Positions 53,898-62,135 of a stretch of DNA of 62,135 nucleotides are shown here, in pieces. The position numbers and the translations under genes were made by a program. Location: assembly GCA_016719895.1 (NCBI GenBank), contig JADJYG010000014.1, forward strand, positions 1-62,135, in the 5' to 3' direction. How positions within the stretch are numbered: position 1 is the first letter of the stretch; each line of letters starts with the position of its first letter. A model generated the notes under the pieces. It was given only the letters and a program-made list of their open reading frames with translations. It did no database searches and had not been told where the DNA came from. The stretch is from Saprospirales bacterium (GTDB lineage: Bacteria > Bacteroidota > Bacteroidia > Chitinophagales > Saprospiraceae).

Positions 53898-55349
53898 TTG
53901 AGTATTCGTGTCCGGCCAGGCCTGTGGGTGCTGGCCTTTTTCGGAGGCCTGGCTGCGCTGTCGGGTATCCTGGATTTCAACGGCTTGTATGGCCAGGATG
54001 CGCATGAATACCTGCGCTGGAGCCGGGCTTTGTTCGAGCGGCTGCAAGGCCGTTCCGCTGCGCCCGCGGGCCCCGGTGAGGCGGAACTGGCCGGGGGCTA
54101 TCCTTTGGCCGGCGCCATATTCCAGTATTTCGGCCTTGGCGCTGCCCGGGCGCTGCAGGGGCTCAGCTGGCTGTCGGCAGCGGGGGCATTGTGGTTTTTC
54201 GAGCGAAATCTGCGGGTGCTGTCACCTGGAGCGCGGGGTAGCAGCCGTTGGGTGTTCGGTATGCTGACGCTGGGCCTGGCGCCTTGTTTCCTTCGGGCCG
54301 GACTGACGCTAATGTCCGATGCCTTTGGGTTGATGCTGGCGATGATCGCCCTGTTTTTCGGGCTGCGGTCGATCGAGCTGCAGCGCCCGCGCGATGTTGT
54401 CGGGTTCGCCGTATTCGCAGCCCTGGCTATTACGAGCCGGTACGCCCTGGGGTTATTGCTGGCGCTTCCCGCCCTTGCCCTGGCGCTGGAGCGTTGGCGC
54501 GAGCGGCAGCGGCTTTGGCTGATGGCAGCACTGGCAGCCGGGGTCTTGGCATTTTTGCCCTTGTGGTGGTTGTGGGCTGTTGTACCGGGGAGCCCGTTGG
54601 GACATTCGCTGCTGGCCGATTGGTCGGTCCTGAATTTTTTCAAACGGACCTTTACACAGGCCAGCGGATCGGTTTCTTACCTGCTGCCCAACCTGGCCTA
54701 CCTGCTCTTCCCCCTCATGCACCCGTGGTTTTGCCTTACCCTGCCGGCATTGCTCCTGCTGGCAAAGCGCACCGACGTCCATTTGTATTCCAAACGCATC
54801 CTGGCGCTTAGCCTGGCGGTGTATTTGCTTTTCCTGGGCGGCCTGGCACACCAAAACGCGCGTTACCTGTTGCCGGCTTATGCCGTCCTGCTGCTGTTGC
54901 TCTTTCCGGCCTGGGATCGTTTTTTTGCTTATGGCCTGTATTTTTTCAAACGCCTGACCTGTTTCCTGATCGGCCTGACGCTGGCCTGTCAGCTGTTCTT
55001 CAGCGTCAGGATACTCCGGCCTGTACTGGCGCGCCACGCCTTCGAACAGGAGGTAGCCAGCCTTTTGCGGGCAGATTTGAAGCCTGGCGACCGGTTATAC
55101 GCCTTCGACCTGGATATCGCCCTGCAATCGTACCTGCCGCAACTGGAGTACCATAACTTATGGGTACAGCGCTACGATTCTTTTCCGCCGGGCAGTTATT
55201 TCCTGTTCAATGCGCCGAAACTGCGCCAGCAATGGACTGGCCAGCCGCCGATGCTCAACTGGGAACACGCTGTGACGCAATACAACCTGGAGGAAATCCG
55301 GCAGCTGCCCGAAGGCTGGGTACTTTACCGCGTTGTTAAGCATAAATGA
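53898..55349 (+). CDS. GT39/PMT-like polytopic membrane glycosyltransferase
   Basis: A 483-residue protein starting at TTG 53898 with about ten hydrophobic helices. The first loop holds the GT-C signature region (FNGLYGQDAHEYLRWSRALF, with Gln-Asp after the first helix) and GGYPLAGAIFQYFG. Later helices (FLPLWWLWAVVPGSPLGHSL; YLLPAYAVLLLLLFPAW) match the PMT_2/ArnT-like style. A soluble tail of about 120 residues follows. It would move sugar from a polyprenyl carrier to a surface acceptor. The preceding divergent fusion gene leaves a 60-base shared promoter region. Confidence 0.78.
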   Translation: MSIRVRPGLWVLAFFGGLAALSGILDFNGLYGQDAHEYLRWSRALFERLQGRSAAPAGPGEAELAGGYPLAGAIFQYFGLGAARALQGLSWLSAAGALWFFERNLRVLSPGARGSSRWVFGMLTLGLAPCFLRAGLTLMSDAFGLMLAMIALFFGLRSIELQRPRDVVGFAVFAALAITSRYALGLLLALPALALALERWRERQRLWLMAALAAGVLAFLPLWWLWAVVPGSPLGHSLLADWSVLNFFKRTFTQASGSVSYLLPNLAYLLFPLMHPWFCLTLPALLLLAKRTDVHLYSKRILALSLAVYLLFLGGLAHQNARYLLPAYAVLLLLLFPAWDRFFAYGLYFFKRLTCFLIGLTLACQLFFSVRILRPVLARHAFEQEVASLLRADLKPGDRLYAFDLDIALQSYLPQLEYHNLWVQRYDSFPPGSYFLFNAPKLRQQWTGQPPMLNWEHAVTQYNLEEIRQLPEGWVLYRVVKHK

Positions 55350-55387
55350 CATTTCATATTTGTTCGCGAAATTCCGGGCCGGTCATC

Positions 55388-55395
55388 TACCTTTG
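55388..55395 (+). promoter_or_regulatory. -7 promoter element immediately before lgt
   Basis: TACCTTTG matches TAnnTTTG and ends five bases before the lgt ATG, so transcripts would begin at or next to the start codon. Confidence 0.45.
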
Positions 55396-55400
55396 CTACC

Positions 55401-56594
55401 ATGTATCCAGACTTATCCTATCTGTTTCATGCCCTGATCGGCACCCAGCCGGACAATTGGCTCTCTGTTTTCAAAACGTTCGGTTTTTTTCTGGCCCTGG
55501 CATTTTTGGCCAGCGCGGTCACCTTTTACGTCGAATTGCGCCGCAAGGCCCGGGAAGGGTTTTTCCGGCCCGAGCGGGTGACCATCACGGAAGGCAAGCC
55601 GACTTCTCCCACGGAAATTGCCATGAACGCGCTGGTCGGCCTGATCCTCGGCGGCAAAGGCCTGTATGCCGTACAGCATTTTTCCGATTTCCGGCACGAC
55701 CCCGCCTCCATCATTTTATCGGGCAAAATGCACTGGCCGGCCGCGCTGATCGGCGCACTGCTGCTCGGCGGACTGAGCTGGTATGAGGGCTGGCGCAAAC
55801 GCAAGGAAAAACCCGTAAGCCGGGAAATGGACGTCTGGCCGCACGACCGGATCAGTGAACTGACCGTGTGGGCGGCCGTTGGCGGGATTGCCGGCGCCAA
55901 GTTCTTCGATGTTTTTGACAACTGGGATTCCTTTTTGCAAGACCCCGCCGGCGCCTTGTTGTCGGGTGGCGGACTGGCATTTTACGGCGGATTGGTGCTG
56001 GGATTTATCGCTGTGGTCACGTACCTCTGGCGGCATGGCATTCCCTTTTTGCATGCCGCCGATGCTGTGGCGCCGGCGCTCACTGCCGGGTACGGCGTCG
56101 GCCGGATCGGGTGCCAGTTGAGTGGCGATGGCGACTGGGGTATTGTAAACCAGGCGCCGAAACCGGATTGGCTGGGCTTTTTACCCGATTGGATGTGGGC
56201 GACCACCTACCCGCATAATGTGTTAAATACGGCGGCTACCGAACCGGTATCGAGCGTGCCGATTGAAGGGTGTACCTGGGAGTATTGCATGCAGCTGTCT
56301 ATGCCGGTCTTTCCCACACCTTTTTACGAAACCATGATGATGTTGGTTGTTTTTGGCGTGCTTTGGGCCCTGCGCAAGCGTTTGCAGGCGCCTGGATTGT
56401 TGTTTTTTGCATACCTGGCGCTGATCGCTGCTGAACGTTTTCTGATTGAAAAAATCCGGGTGAATGTACACCACGACGTGATGGGCATACGTATGAGCCA
56501 AGCTGAAATCATTTCCGTACTGTTGTTATTGATCAGCCTTGCCGGTTCCATATATGTTTGGCGGCGCTACCAGGCGAACCCCGGTAAGGGCTGA
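55401..56594 (+). CDS. lgt: Prolipoprotein diacylglyceryl transferase
   Basis: A 397-residue inner-membrane enzyme that attaches diacylglycerol to the lipobox Cys of prolipoproteins, the first step in lipoprotein maturation. Typical elements: FYGGLVLGFIAVVTYLWRHG, then GYGVGRIGCQLSGDGDWG with the invariant GRIGC-GD region, and ERFLIEKIRVN near the end. Length exceeds the usual 270-300 residues because of a long N-terminal region and an extra loop, as common in Bacteroidota. It serves the lipoproteins encoded across this window. Confidence 0.92.
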   Translation: MYPDLSYLFHALIGTQPDNWLSVFKTFGFFLALAFLASAVTFYVELRRKAREGFFRPERVTITEGKPTSPTEIAMNALVGLILGGKGLYAVQHFSDFRHDPASIILSGKMHWPAALIGALLLGGLSWYEGWRKRKEKPVSREMDVWPHDRISELTVWAAVGGIAGAKFFDVFDNWDSFLQDPAGALLSGGGLAFYGGLVLGFIAVVTYLWRHGIPFLHAADAVAPALTAGYGVGRIGCQLSGDGDWGIVNQAPKPDWLGFLPDWMWATTYPHNVLNTAATEPVSSVPIEGCTWEYCMQLSMPVFPTPFYETMMMLVVFGVLWALRKRLQAPGLLFFAYLALIAAERFLIEKIRVNVHHDVMGIRMSQAEIISVLLLLISLAGSIYVWRRYQANPGKG

Positions 56595-56608
56595 ATAGCA
56601 CACGATGT

Positions 56609-57310
56609 TTATTTTTCCGGAAGGCGCCGTAACTGCTCCGATACGCCGCGTACGATCAGCCACTGGCCTGCAATGTAGGTAACCATGATGACGATGCGCG
56701 CCCCTGGAAACGGGCGCCCAAATTTGGCTGTTGCAATAAGGCAGTCCGAAAACATAAACAGCAGTGCGCCCGCCAGCAGGCTCCGGAAGATAACCGGACT
56801 TATTTTTTCCAGCATATTCACCACACTCAGGGCCATTGCCGTAATAACCATTGCATAGAGCAGTACCGGTAGCCGGATGCCGGAAGGAACGCCGGGCCAC
56901 AGCCACAGGAGGAACACGGCCAAAAACACCAGAAACGGCGCTGTATAGGCCGGGTGCAAGCGCAGGTGGCCGTTTCGCAAATTGATTTCCGATAAAAATC
57001 CGCCGAGATAACACGTGTGTGTCCCTAAAAAAGCGCCCAACCCGAGCAGAAAAAACAGGCTATCGTACTTTCCCCCGGTAAACATCAGCAAAATATCGCC
57101 CAGGGTGGCAAACAACAAACCGGTTAAAAAGGTGTGCCGGAAAAATCGCCGGATACCCGGCGTCCGGCTCATGAGCCAAAGGCCCAATACCGGCATAAGC
57201 AACGGCTTGGTATACAAGATGAGCGGGCGGTAACCCAGAGCCTCCCCGGTAAGCGTCAAAACCGACAACAACAGGAAAGCGCCCAGCCATAATACGCTAT
57301 TTCGTTCCAT
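56609..57310 (-). CDS. YhhN-family lysoplasmalogenase-like membrane protein
   Basis: A 233-residue protein with about eight helices. Family hallmarks are YTKPLLMPVLGLWL near residue 33, FATLGDILLMF, GLGAFLGTHTCYLGGFL and the C-terminal RPFPGARIVIMVTYIAGQWL. Characterised members hydrolyse the vinyl-ether bond of lysoplasmalogens. It converges on lgt with a 14-base gap. Confidence 0.85.
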   Translation of the reverse strand: MERNSVLWLGAFLLLSVLTLTGEALGYRPLILYTKPLLMPVLGLWLMSRTPGIRRFFRHTFLTGLLFATLGDILLMFTGGKYDSLFFLLGLGAFLGTHTCYLGGFLSEINLRNGHLRLHPAYTAPFLVFLAVFLLWLWPGVPSGIRLPVLLYAMVITAMALSVVNMLEKISPVIFRSLLAGALLFMFSDCLIATAKFGRPFPGARIVIMVTYIAGQWLIVRGVSEQLRRLPEK

Positions 57311-57380
57311 GCCGCAATATTACGCAATTTGCCTTCTTAGCTCGACTTTAGCCAAATGGAAAGGTGAAAATGCAGCTAAT

Positions 57381-57468
57381 GACTATCCGCATGTTATACC
57401 CCAAAAGTTAAATCCCGAAACCGCCGCGTATCGGGATTTAACTTTTGGGGTATAACGTACGGATAGTC
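57381..57468. repeat. 88-bp inverted repeat with 38-bp arms
   Basis: Arms 57381-57418 and 57431-57468 match at 36 of 38 positions with a 12-base loop. It lies 70 bases upstream of the YhhN gene start and 4 bases outside the insertion sequence. The two mismatched positions suggest an older palindrome. Confidence 0.75.
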
Positions 57469-57497
57469 CCTCAGGGCAGATGCATCGCGGAATTTCA

Positions 57498-58789
57498 TCA
57501 AGTATCCGGGGGCTTGCCGCCCAGTTCTTTGGTCCGGGCCGTTTCAATAACCTTTTCTCTATAGGCATCTGAGATCGCACATTTGTTCATTTTGCGGCCG
57601 ACACTAATTTTTTCGGCGTAACCTTTCAATAAATTCAATCCGATGCGCCTAATCAAGGCAAAATTCTCCGCTGCGTTTCGACTCCGTTTTCTGCTGGCAT
57701 CTTCTCCAAACTGTCAGTGATTCTCGCTTTGCCTTTAACCACTGATTCTTTGGGGGCTTGTCATGTTGGAAACAGCCACACAAGGCAACATTTCAGCGTA
57801 AAATTTGGCTTGTGTGGCTGTTTCCAACATGACAAGCCCCCGTTAACGCGAAGAATTGGTGCAAACCGAGAATTGCTGCCAAACTGCACATCCATTGCCC
57901 AGTGTAGTTGGTTTTCAATGGCCCAGTGTCCTCTGATTAATTGATTAAAGCGCGTAGCATCGCAATTCAAACTGCTGATATAATAACGTTTCTCCGTACT
58001 GAATTCACCACTGGCCATTACCGTTCGCTTTGCATAAACCTCTACTACCTGCCTCAATCCTGCCCATTTTCCACTCAAAGTCCAATCGGGCAACTCGTGT
58101 GCAGGTATCGTCCGGCAGATACGCTTCTCTTTCCGACCGTGTCCTTGTTCGCTTTGCTCATCGTAGCGTTCCGCGGCAAGTTCGGGTGCCAGATTATCAA
58201 AAGCCTCTGCCACGCCCAAGTACAAGCCTTCCTGATTCTCTTTTAATGCCAGGATATAATCTGCTTTTTTGCCGCTTATCTGCTCGGCAATACTCCGCTG
58301 ACAGCCTATGGCATCTATCGTGATAATACAGCCTTCTATCTCTAACCAGTTCAATATCACTGGAATGGCAGCAATCTCGTTTGATTTGTTTGCCACTTTA
58401 TACTGGGTAAGGCACATCTGAAATGCTCCGCACCAGGCCTCTACCAAATGTACGGCTGACTTGCCGCCCTGGGCGTGGGCTGTTTGTTGCTCTCGTTTTG
58501 TCGCGCTCGAACGCAACTTTTTGCCATCCAGGTTGATTACAACTCCGCCCGGCAAACTGATGCTCAGGGTCGCCCAACTCAAAAAGCACTTCTCAAAAGC
58601 CCGGTAATTGATCATGCCCATTACCCGGTTGATCGTGTCGTGAGCAGGTATCCCCTGTTCATATTTCAGATACTTCCGAAGCCATTCCAACTTCTCCTGG
58701 CCAAAATCTACAATTTCTTCCCATTCATTTGCGACACTGATGGCTGCCGTAACCGCCAAAAACACAATTTCATTGAGGGGGTACTTCAC
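57498..58789 (-). pseudogene. ISAs1-family transposase, split by a MITE
   Basis: The first part (58789 down to 57879) is a DDE transposase of the ISAs1/H-repeat type: YPLNEIVFLAVTAAISVANE, GIPAHDTINRVMGMINY, VVINLDGKKLRSS, IITIDAIGCQ, HWAIENQLHWAMDVQFG. Homology extends upstream of the GTG at 58789 (LESFEDLEDPRSAQR), so the true start is a non-ATG codon before it. The last part, FGEDASRKRSRNAAENFALI and onward to the TGA at 57498-57500, continues in frame once the 165-bp insertion and one CAGTTTGG copy are removed. As given, translation from the first part runs into the insert and adds an aberrant tail. Confidence 0.85.
57714..57878. mobile_element. 165-bp MITE inserted in the transposase gene
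   Basis: CCAAACTG occurs directly outside both ends (57706-57713 and 57879-57886), an 8-bp target duplication. The ends CAGTGATTCTCGCTTTGC and, from the other side, CAGCAATTCTCGGTTTGC match at 15 of 18. Inside is a perfect 33-bp inverted repeat (57752-57784 and 57809-57841, 24-base loop). No coding capacity. The 8-bp duplication fits mobilisation by an ISAs1-like or similar transposase. Confidence 0.85.
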
Positions 58790-58959
58790 CCGTTGTGCTG
58801 AGCGTGGGTCTTCAAGGTCTTCAAATGATTCAAGGAGCAGATGACAACCGTTTTTTGATTCTATTATTTACCTTTGAAACTCAAAGGTACTTGTTGCGTA
58901 GGGTTTTGGGGCAGGCCAGGTTATATGGAGAAATTCAGCGATGCGTCTGCCCTACCCAG

Positions 58960-61818
58960 CTACCCCTCATAAAACGCCTCCACAAAGGCCTGTATCTTGC
59001 CGATCACCCGCTCCGCAACGGTTTTTCGTTCGAGCAGTTTAGGTTTGGTTTCCATAATATTCACCACGTCGTCGCGCAGGGGCGCCCGCTCGGTAAACAG
59101 GTAGTTTTTGATGATTTCCTCCAGCAGCTCGGGTTTGAGTTGTTCATCGCTGCAGAGCGCGTCGAAGGCCCTTTTTTGCTCCTGCGCCCAGAAGATTTCG
59201 AACGATTCGGGGATGTCGCCCGCATCTTCGATGAGGGGCAGGTTTTCGAGTATAAATTTCTCGATCAGTTCGCGTTTGCTGCGGAGTTGGACTTCACCTC
59301 CGAGCAGCTCGATGATGGCCTTGCGCTGTTTCTCTTTTTCGGCATGTTTGGCTTCGTGGAGTTTGCCCAGGAGTTTGAGGATGTAGGCGACATTGATTTC
59401 GTCGCGGTGGATGAGTTCGAGTTCGAAATCGACGTCGTTGAGGATGGATACTTTCCCTTTTTGGGTGGTGGTTTTGACCTTGTCGTGGATGTCGAGGTAT
59501 TTGCTTTTGTAGTCCTCGAAGGTTTGTTCGTCCATGGCCACGTCGTCAAATTGGAAGTCGGAGAAGCCGGACAGGATGTTGCGCAGGCGCATGAGTTCGC
59601 GGAAAGCGGTAACGAACGCCAGTTCTTCCTCTTCGCTCGGCAGATCGTTGACGCTGTCGACGGTGGGCGTTATTTTCAGGAGTTTGTCAAGCGCCTCGTT
59701 GAATTTGCGGACATAGACCTCGTAGGGTTGCATGAGGATGACTTCGCGGGCCTCGGGATTGGAAAACAGCGCGATGGCGTCGTCGGTGGCTTTTTTGAGG
59801 TTGCGGAAGCAAACGATGTTGCCGTAGGATTTGACCTCGTTGAGGGTGCGGTTGGTGCGCGAAAAGGCCTGGATCAGGCCGTGGTGGCGCAGGTTTTTGT
59901 CGACGTAGAGGGTGTTGACTTTTTTGGCGTCGAAACCGGTGAGGAACATATTGACCACGAGGAGGATGTCGACGCGGTCGGAATCCTGGAAGGCGTCTTT
60001 TTCGCGCTCTTTGATGCGCTTGGCGATGTCCCTGTAATAGTTGTAAAAACTGTGGCTGTCTTTGGTGGAATGTTTGACGTTGTAGAGCGCATTGTAGTCG
60101 GCGATGCACTCTTCCAGTTTGTCGCGGGAGTGTTGATTGATAGGGGTGTCGGTGTTGATGTCGAAATCGGGATCGCCGATGAGGCCGTCAGCGTCCTTGT
60201 CGTCTTCGTTGGCGGTGTAGGTGAAGATGGAAACTACGCGCAAATCGTGCCGGCCGGCTTGCTTTTGAGCCTTGAAAATATCGTAGTACCGGATCAGGGT
60301 TTCGACGCTGCTGACGCAGAAAATGGCGGTAAAATCCAGTTGGTAGGTTTTGCGCCGGTGGTGGTGAATGATGTAATCGACGATTTTTTCCAGCCGTTGG
60401 GGGGAGTCGAGTAGTTCGCGGGTGTCGATGTCTTCGACCGCGATATCCAGGTCGTATTCGGAGCCGTCTTTTTGGCGGTATCGGCCGACATACTCGATGG
60501 AAAAACGCAGGACGTTCTCGTCTTTGATGGCATTGGTGATGACGTATTTGTGCAGGCACTCGTCGAAGAGTTCTTTGGTGGTGCGCTTGCCGAATTTGTT
60601 GCCCACGGCATTATCCACAAAAATGGGCGTACCGGTGAAGCCAAACATCTGGCAGTTTTCAAAAAAGGCTTTGATACGTTTGTGGGTATCGCCGAATTGG
60701 CTGCGGTGGCACTCGTCGAAGATGAAAACGACGCGCTTGTCGCGCAGTTGCTCCATACGGGCCAGGTAGGCGGGTTTGCTGATAGCGGTGTTGAGTTTCT
60801 GGATGGTGGTGACGATCAGCCGGGTGTCGTCGGAAAATTGACGGACCAGTGCGTTGGTGTTGCTGGTGCCGTCGACGCTGCCCTCGGAGAAGTGGTTGAA
60901 TTCGCGGGTTGTTTGGTAGTCGAGGTCGTTGCGGTCGACCACGAACACGACTTTGTGCACCTGGGGCAAGTGCATGAGTACCTGGGCGGCCTTGAACGAG
61001 GTGAGCGTTTTGCCGGAACCGGTGGTATGCCAGATGTAACCGTTGTGGACGCTGTTTTGCACCCGGTCGATAATGGCTTCGGCGGCGAAATACTGGTAGG
61101 GCCGGAGCGCCATCAGGATTTTATCGGACTCGTGCAGGACGGTGTACTTGCAGATCATTTTGGAGACGTGGCATTTCTCCAGAAAGACTTCGGTGAAGGC
61201 TTCGAGCCGGGTGATGGGGCGATTGTCGCGGTCGGTCCAATAGAAGGTTTGTTTGAACGGCTGGCGGCGGTTGTTGGCGTAGTACCTGGTGTTGACGCCG
61301 TTGGAGATGACAAAAATCTGGACGTACTGGAACAGCCCTTGCGAAGCCCCGAAGGAATGCCGCTGGTAGCGGTTGACCTGGTTGAACGCTTCTTTGAGTT
61401 CGAGCCCGCGGCGTTTGAGTTCGATTTGGACGAGCGGCAGGCCGTTGATAAGCAGGGTAACGTCGTAGCGGTTTTTGTAGCGGCCCTCCATGCTGACCTG
61501 CCGGGTGACCTGGTACTGATTTTGGCACCAGTGTTCGGAGTTGAGAAATTCGAGGTAGAGGCTTTGGCCGTTGTCGCGGGTGATCTGGACGCGGTCGCGC
61601 AGGATTTTGGCGCGGTCGAATACGTTGCCTTTGTTGAGGTGGTTGATCGCTTTGGCAAATTCGCCGGCGGTGAGCGTGACGCCGTTGTGCTTCTCGAGTT
61701 GGGCTTTGAGGTTGGCCAGCAGGGCGGCTTCGTCGCGGATTGGCACGAATTCGTAGCCCAGGCTTTCGAGTTGCCTGATCAGGTTATCTTCAAGAAGTTG
61801 CTCCGGCTGGGTGCTCAT
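58960..61818 (-). CDS. hsdR: Type I restriction enzyme R subunit (HsdR)
   Basis: A 952-residue endonuclease/translocase subunit. The ATG at 61818 starts MSTQPEQLLEDNLIRQLESL. The nuclease domain has PLVQIELKRRG (Glu-x-Lys of the PD-(D/E)xK fold). The helicase domains follow: HTTGSGKTLTSFKA (Walker A), VVFIFDECHRSQFGD (DECH box), GFTGTPIF (motif III), GFDAKKVNTLYVDK and the late motif IQAFSRTNRTL. It cuts unmodified DNA after ATP-driven translocation in a complex with HsdM and HsdS, which would have to lie beyond the window end. An IS sits 6 bases after its stop. Confidence 0.94.
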   Translation of the reverse strand: MSTQPEQLLEDNLIRQLESLGYEFVPIRDEAALLANLKAQLEKHNGVTLTAGEFAKAINHLNKGNVFDRAKILRDRVQITRDNGQSLYLEFLNSEHWCQNQYQVTRQVSMEGRYKNRYDVTLLINGLPLVQIELKRRGLELKEAFNQVNRYQRHSFGASQGLFQYVQIFVISNGVNTRYYANNRRQPFKQTFYWTDRDNRPITRLEAFTEVFLEKCHVSKMICKYTVLHESDKILMALRPYQYFAAEAIIDRVQNSVHNGYIWHTTGSGKTLTSFKAAQVLMHLPQVHKVVFVVDRNDLDYQTTREFNHFSEGSVDGTSNTNALVRQFSDDTRLIVTTIQKLNTAISKPAYLARMEQLRDKRVVFIFDECHRSQFGDTHKRIKAFFENCQMFGFTGTPIFVDNAVGNKFGKRTTKELFDECLHKYVITNAIKDENVLRFSIEYVGRYRQKDGSEYDLDIAVEDIDTRELLDSPQRLEKIVDYIIHHHRRKTYQLDFTAIFCVSSVETLIRYYDIFKAQKQAGRHDLRVVSIFTYTANEDDKDADGLIGDPDFDINTDTPINQHSRDKLEECIADYNALYNVKHSTKDSHSFYNYYRDIAKRIKEREKDAFQDSDRVDILLVVNMFLTGFDAKKVNTLYVDKNLRHHGLIQAFSRTNRTLNEVKSYGNIVCFRNLKKATDDAIALFSNPEAREVILMQPYEVYVRKFNEALDKLLKITPTVDSVNDLPSEEEELAFVTAFRELMRLRNILSGFSDFQFDDVAMDEQTFEDYKSKYLDIHDKVKTTTQKGKVSILNDVDFELELIHRDEINVAYILKLLGKLHEAKHAEKEKQRKAIIELLGGEVQLRSKRELIEKFILENLPLIEDAGDIPESFEIFWAQEQKRAFDALCSDEQLKPELLEEIIKNYLFTERAPLRDDVVNIMETKPKLLERKTVAERVIGKIQAFVEAFYEG

Positions 61819-61833
61819 GGCATTATATTGATA

Positions 61834-62135
61834 TTGTCGGGGCGCTGCCCCTCCACACATGACATGCTCGTAGGGTTACAAATATTATCGGGGCGCTGCC
61901 CTCCGGTTTTAGATGGGGGCGCCGCCCCTCTACACATGACACGTCAAAGGCTACAAATATTTGGGGGCGCTGCCCCTCTACACATGACACGCTCGTAGGG
62001 TTACAAATATTATCAGGGCGCTGCCCCTCCACACGTGACATGCTCGTAGGGTTACAAATATTGTCGGGGCGCTGCCCCTCCGGTTTTTAGGGGCGCAATG
62101 GCTACAAATATTTGGGGGCGCTGCCCCTCTACACA
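61834..62135. repeat. GC-palindrome tandem repeats upstream of hsdR
   Basis: Six to seven copies of GGGGCGCTGCCCCT (itself nearly palindromic) alternate with TACACATGACA and GTAGGGTTACAAATATT blocks in units of about 50 bases, some with a variant insert (CCGGTTTTAG type). It runs off the window end. The spacing is uneven and there are no unique spacers. Confidence 0.8.

Larger units (their letters stand above)
57473..58953 (-). mobile_element. ISAs1-family insertion sequence with a nested MITE
   Basis: Terminal inverted repeats AGGGCAGATGCATCGC (57473 onward) and its match ending at 58953 agree at 22 of 24 positions. Between them lies an ISAs1-type transposase gene on the minus strand. Total length is 1481 bp, or about 1.3 kb without the nested element, normal for the family. 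The right end is 6 bases from the hsdR stop codon. I could not find a clean target duplication outside the element. Confidence 0.85.

Noticed and set aside
58795..60414. Long plus-strand open frame opposite hsdR
   Set aside because: It has no motif, overlaps the IS end and mirrors the conserved hsdR frame.
58960..61818. Complete type I restriction system in the window
   Set aside because: Only hsdR is present; hsdM and hsdS are not seen and the window ends upstream of it.
61834..62135. CRISPR array
   Set aside because: Units vary in length, the intervals are themselves repeated rather than unique, and no cas gene is near.

Overview
The window looks like a chromosomal segment of a Bacteroidota bacterium, most likely Saprospiraceae or a close relative. 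The gene content (TonB-dependent receptor with a carboxypeptidase-regulatory-like domain, VWA/HYR secreted protein, LytS/LytTR pair, ATP-type PEP carboxykinase, M49 peptidase, DUF4838 glycosidase, many signal-peptide or lipobox proteins) and repeated TAnnTTTG promoter elements just upstream of starts support this. This is an inference from family content; no rRNA or tRNA gene was seen.

Positions 1-8455 form a disturbed region. A frameshifted amidohydrolase C-terminus and a frameshifted beta-helix/PA14 protein are followed by a polymorphic-toxin locus. That locus has a secreted full-length toxin gene (signal peptide at 3043, pretoxin segment, AHH-type HNH/EndoVII nuclease C-terminus), its immunity gene, a start-less second toxin cassette with its own immunity gene, and a truncated third cassette, repeating with a unit of about 2.2 kb. 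From 1 to about 4.8 kb the sequence is riddled with 1-3 base indels, while the duplicated copy is clean, which points to consensus error or very recent decay.

Positions 8.6-24.9 kb hold a GT2/GT-C glycosyltransferase pair, a dihydroorotase homologue without its metal ligands, a lipoprotein, and a probably metal-regulated operon of di-heme DUF1111 protein, Rieske protein and porin behind a perfect TTTAGATTAATCTAAA palindrome. Then come a DUF4197 protein, superoxide dismutase, a NarL-type two-component system, fumarase, an NTF2-like protein and an O-methyltransferase.

Positions 24.9-44.8 kb hold a lipoprotein; an ABC system whose first protein joins a large periplasmic, possibly solute-binding region to an OmpA peptidoglycan-binding domain; a DUF4838 protein; a TPR protein; a tandem pair of small membrane paralogues; an MpaB/DUF2236 protein; a truncated secreted-protein fragment; an alginate-export-like porin; a saccharopine-dehydrogenase-like enzyme with an M49 peptidase; pckA; and a LOG-family protein.

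Positions 45-62 kb hold a TonB receptor, a TPR protein, a LytS/LytTR pair, a VWA/HYR protein, a nucleotidyltransferase-GHMP kinase fusion divergent from a GT39-like membrane protein, lgt, a YhhN protein, an ISAs1-family element whose transposase is split by a 165-bp MITE, and hsdR of a type I restriction system flanked by GC-palindromic tandem repeats at the window end. Long inverted repeats are unusually frequent; three of them begin at the TAG stop codon of a gene.
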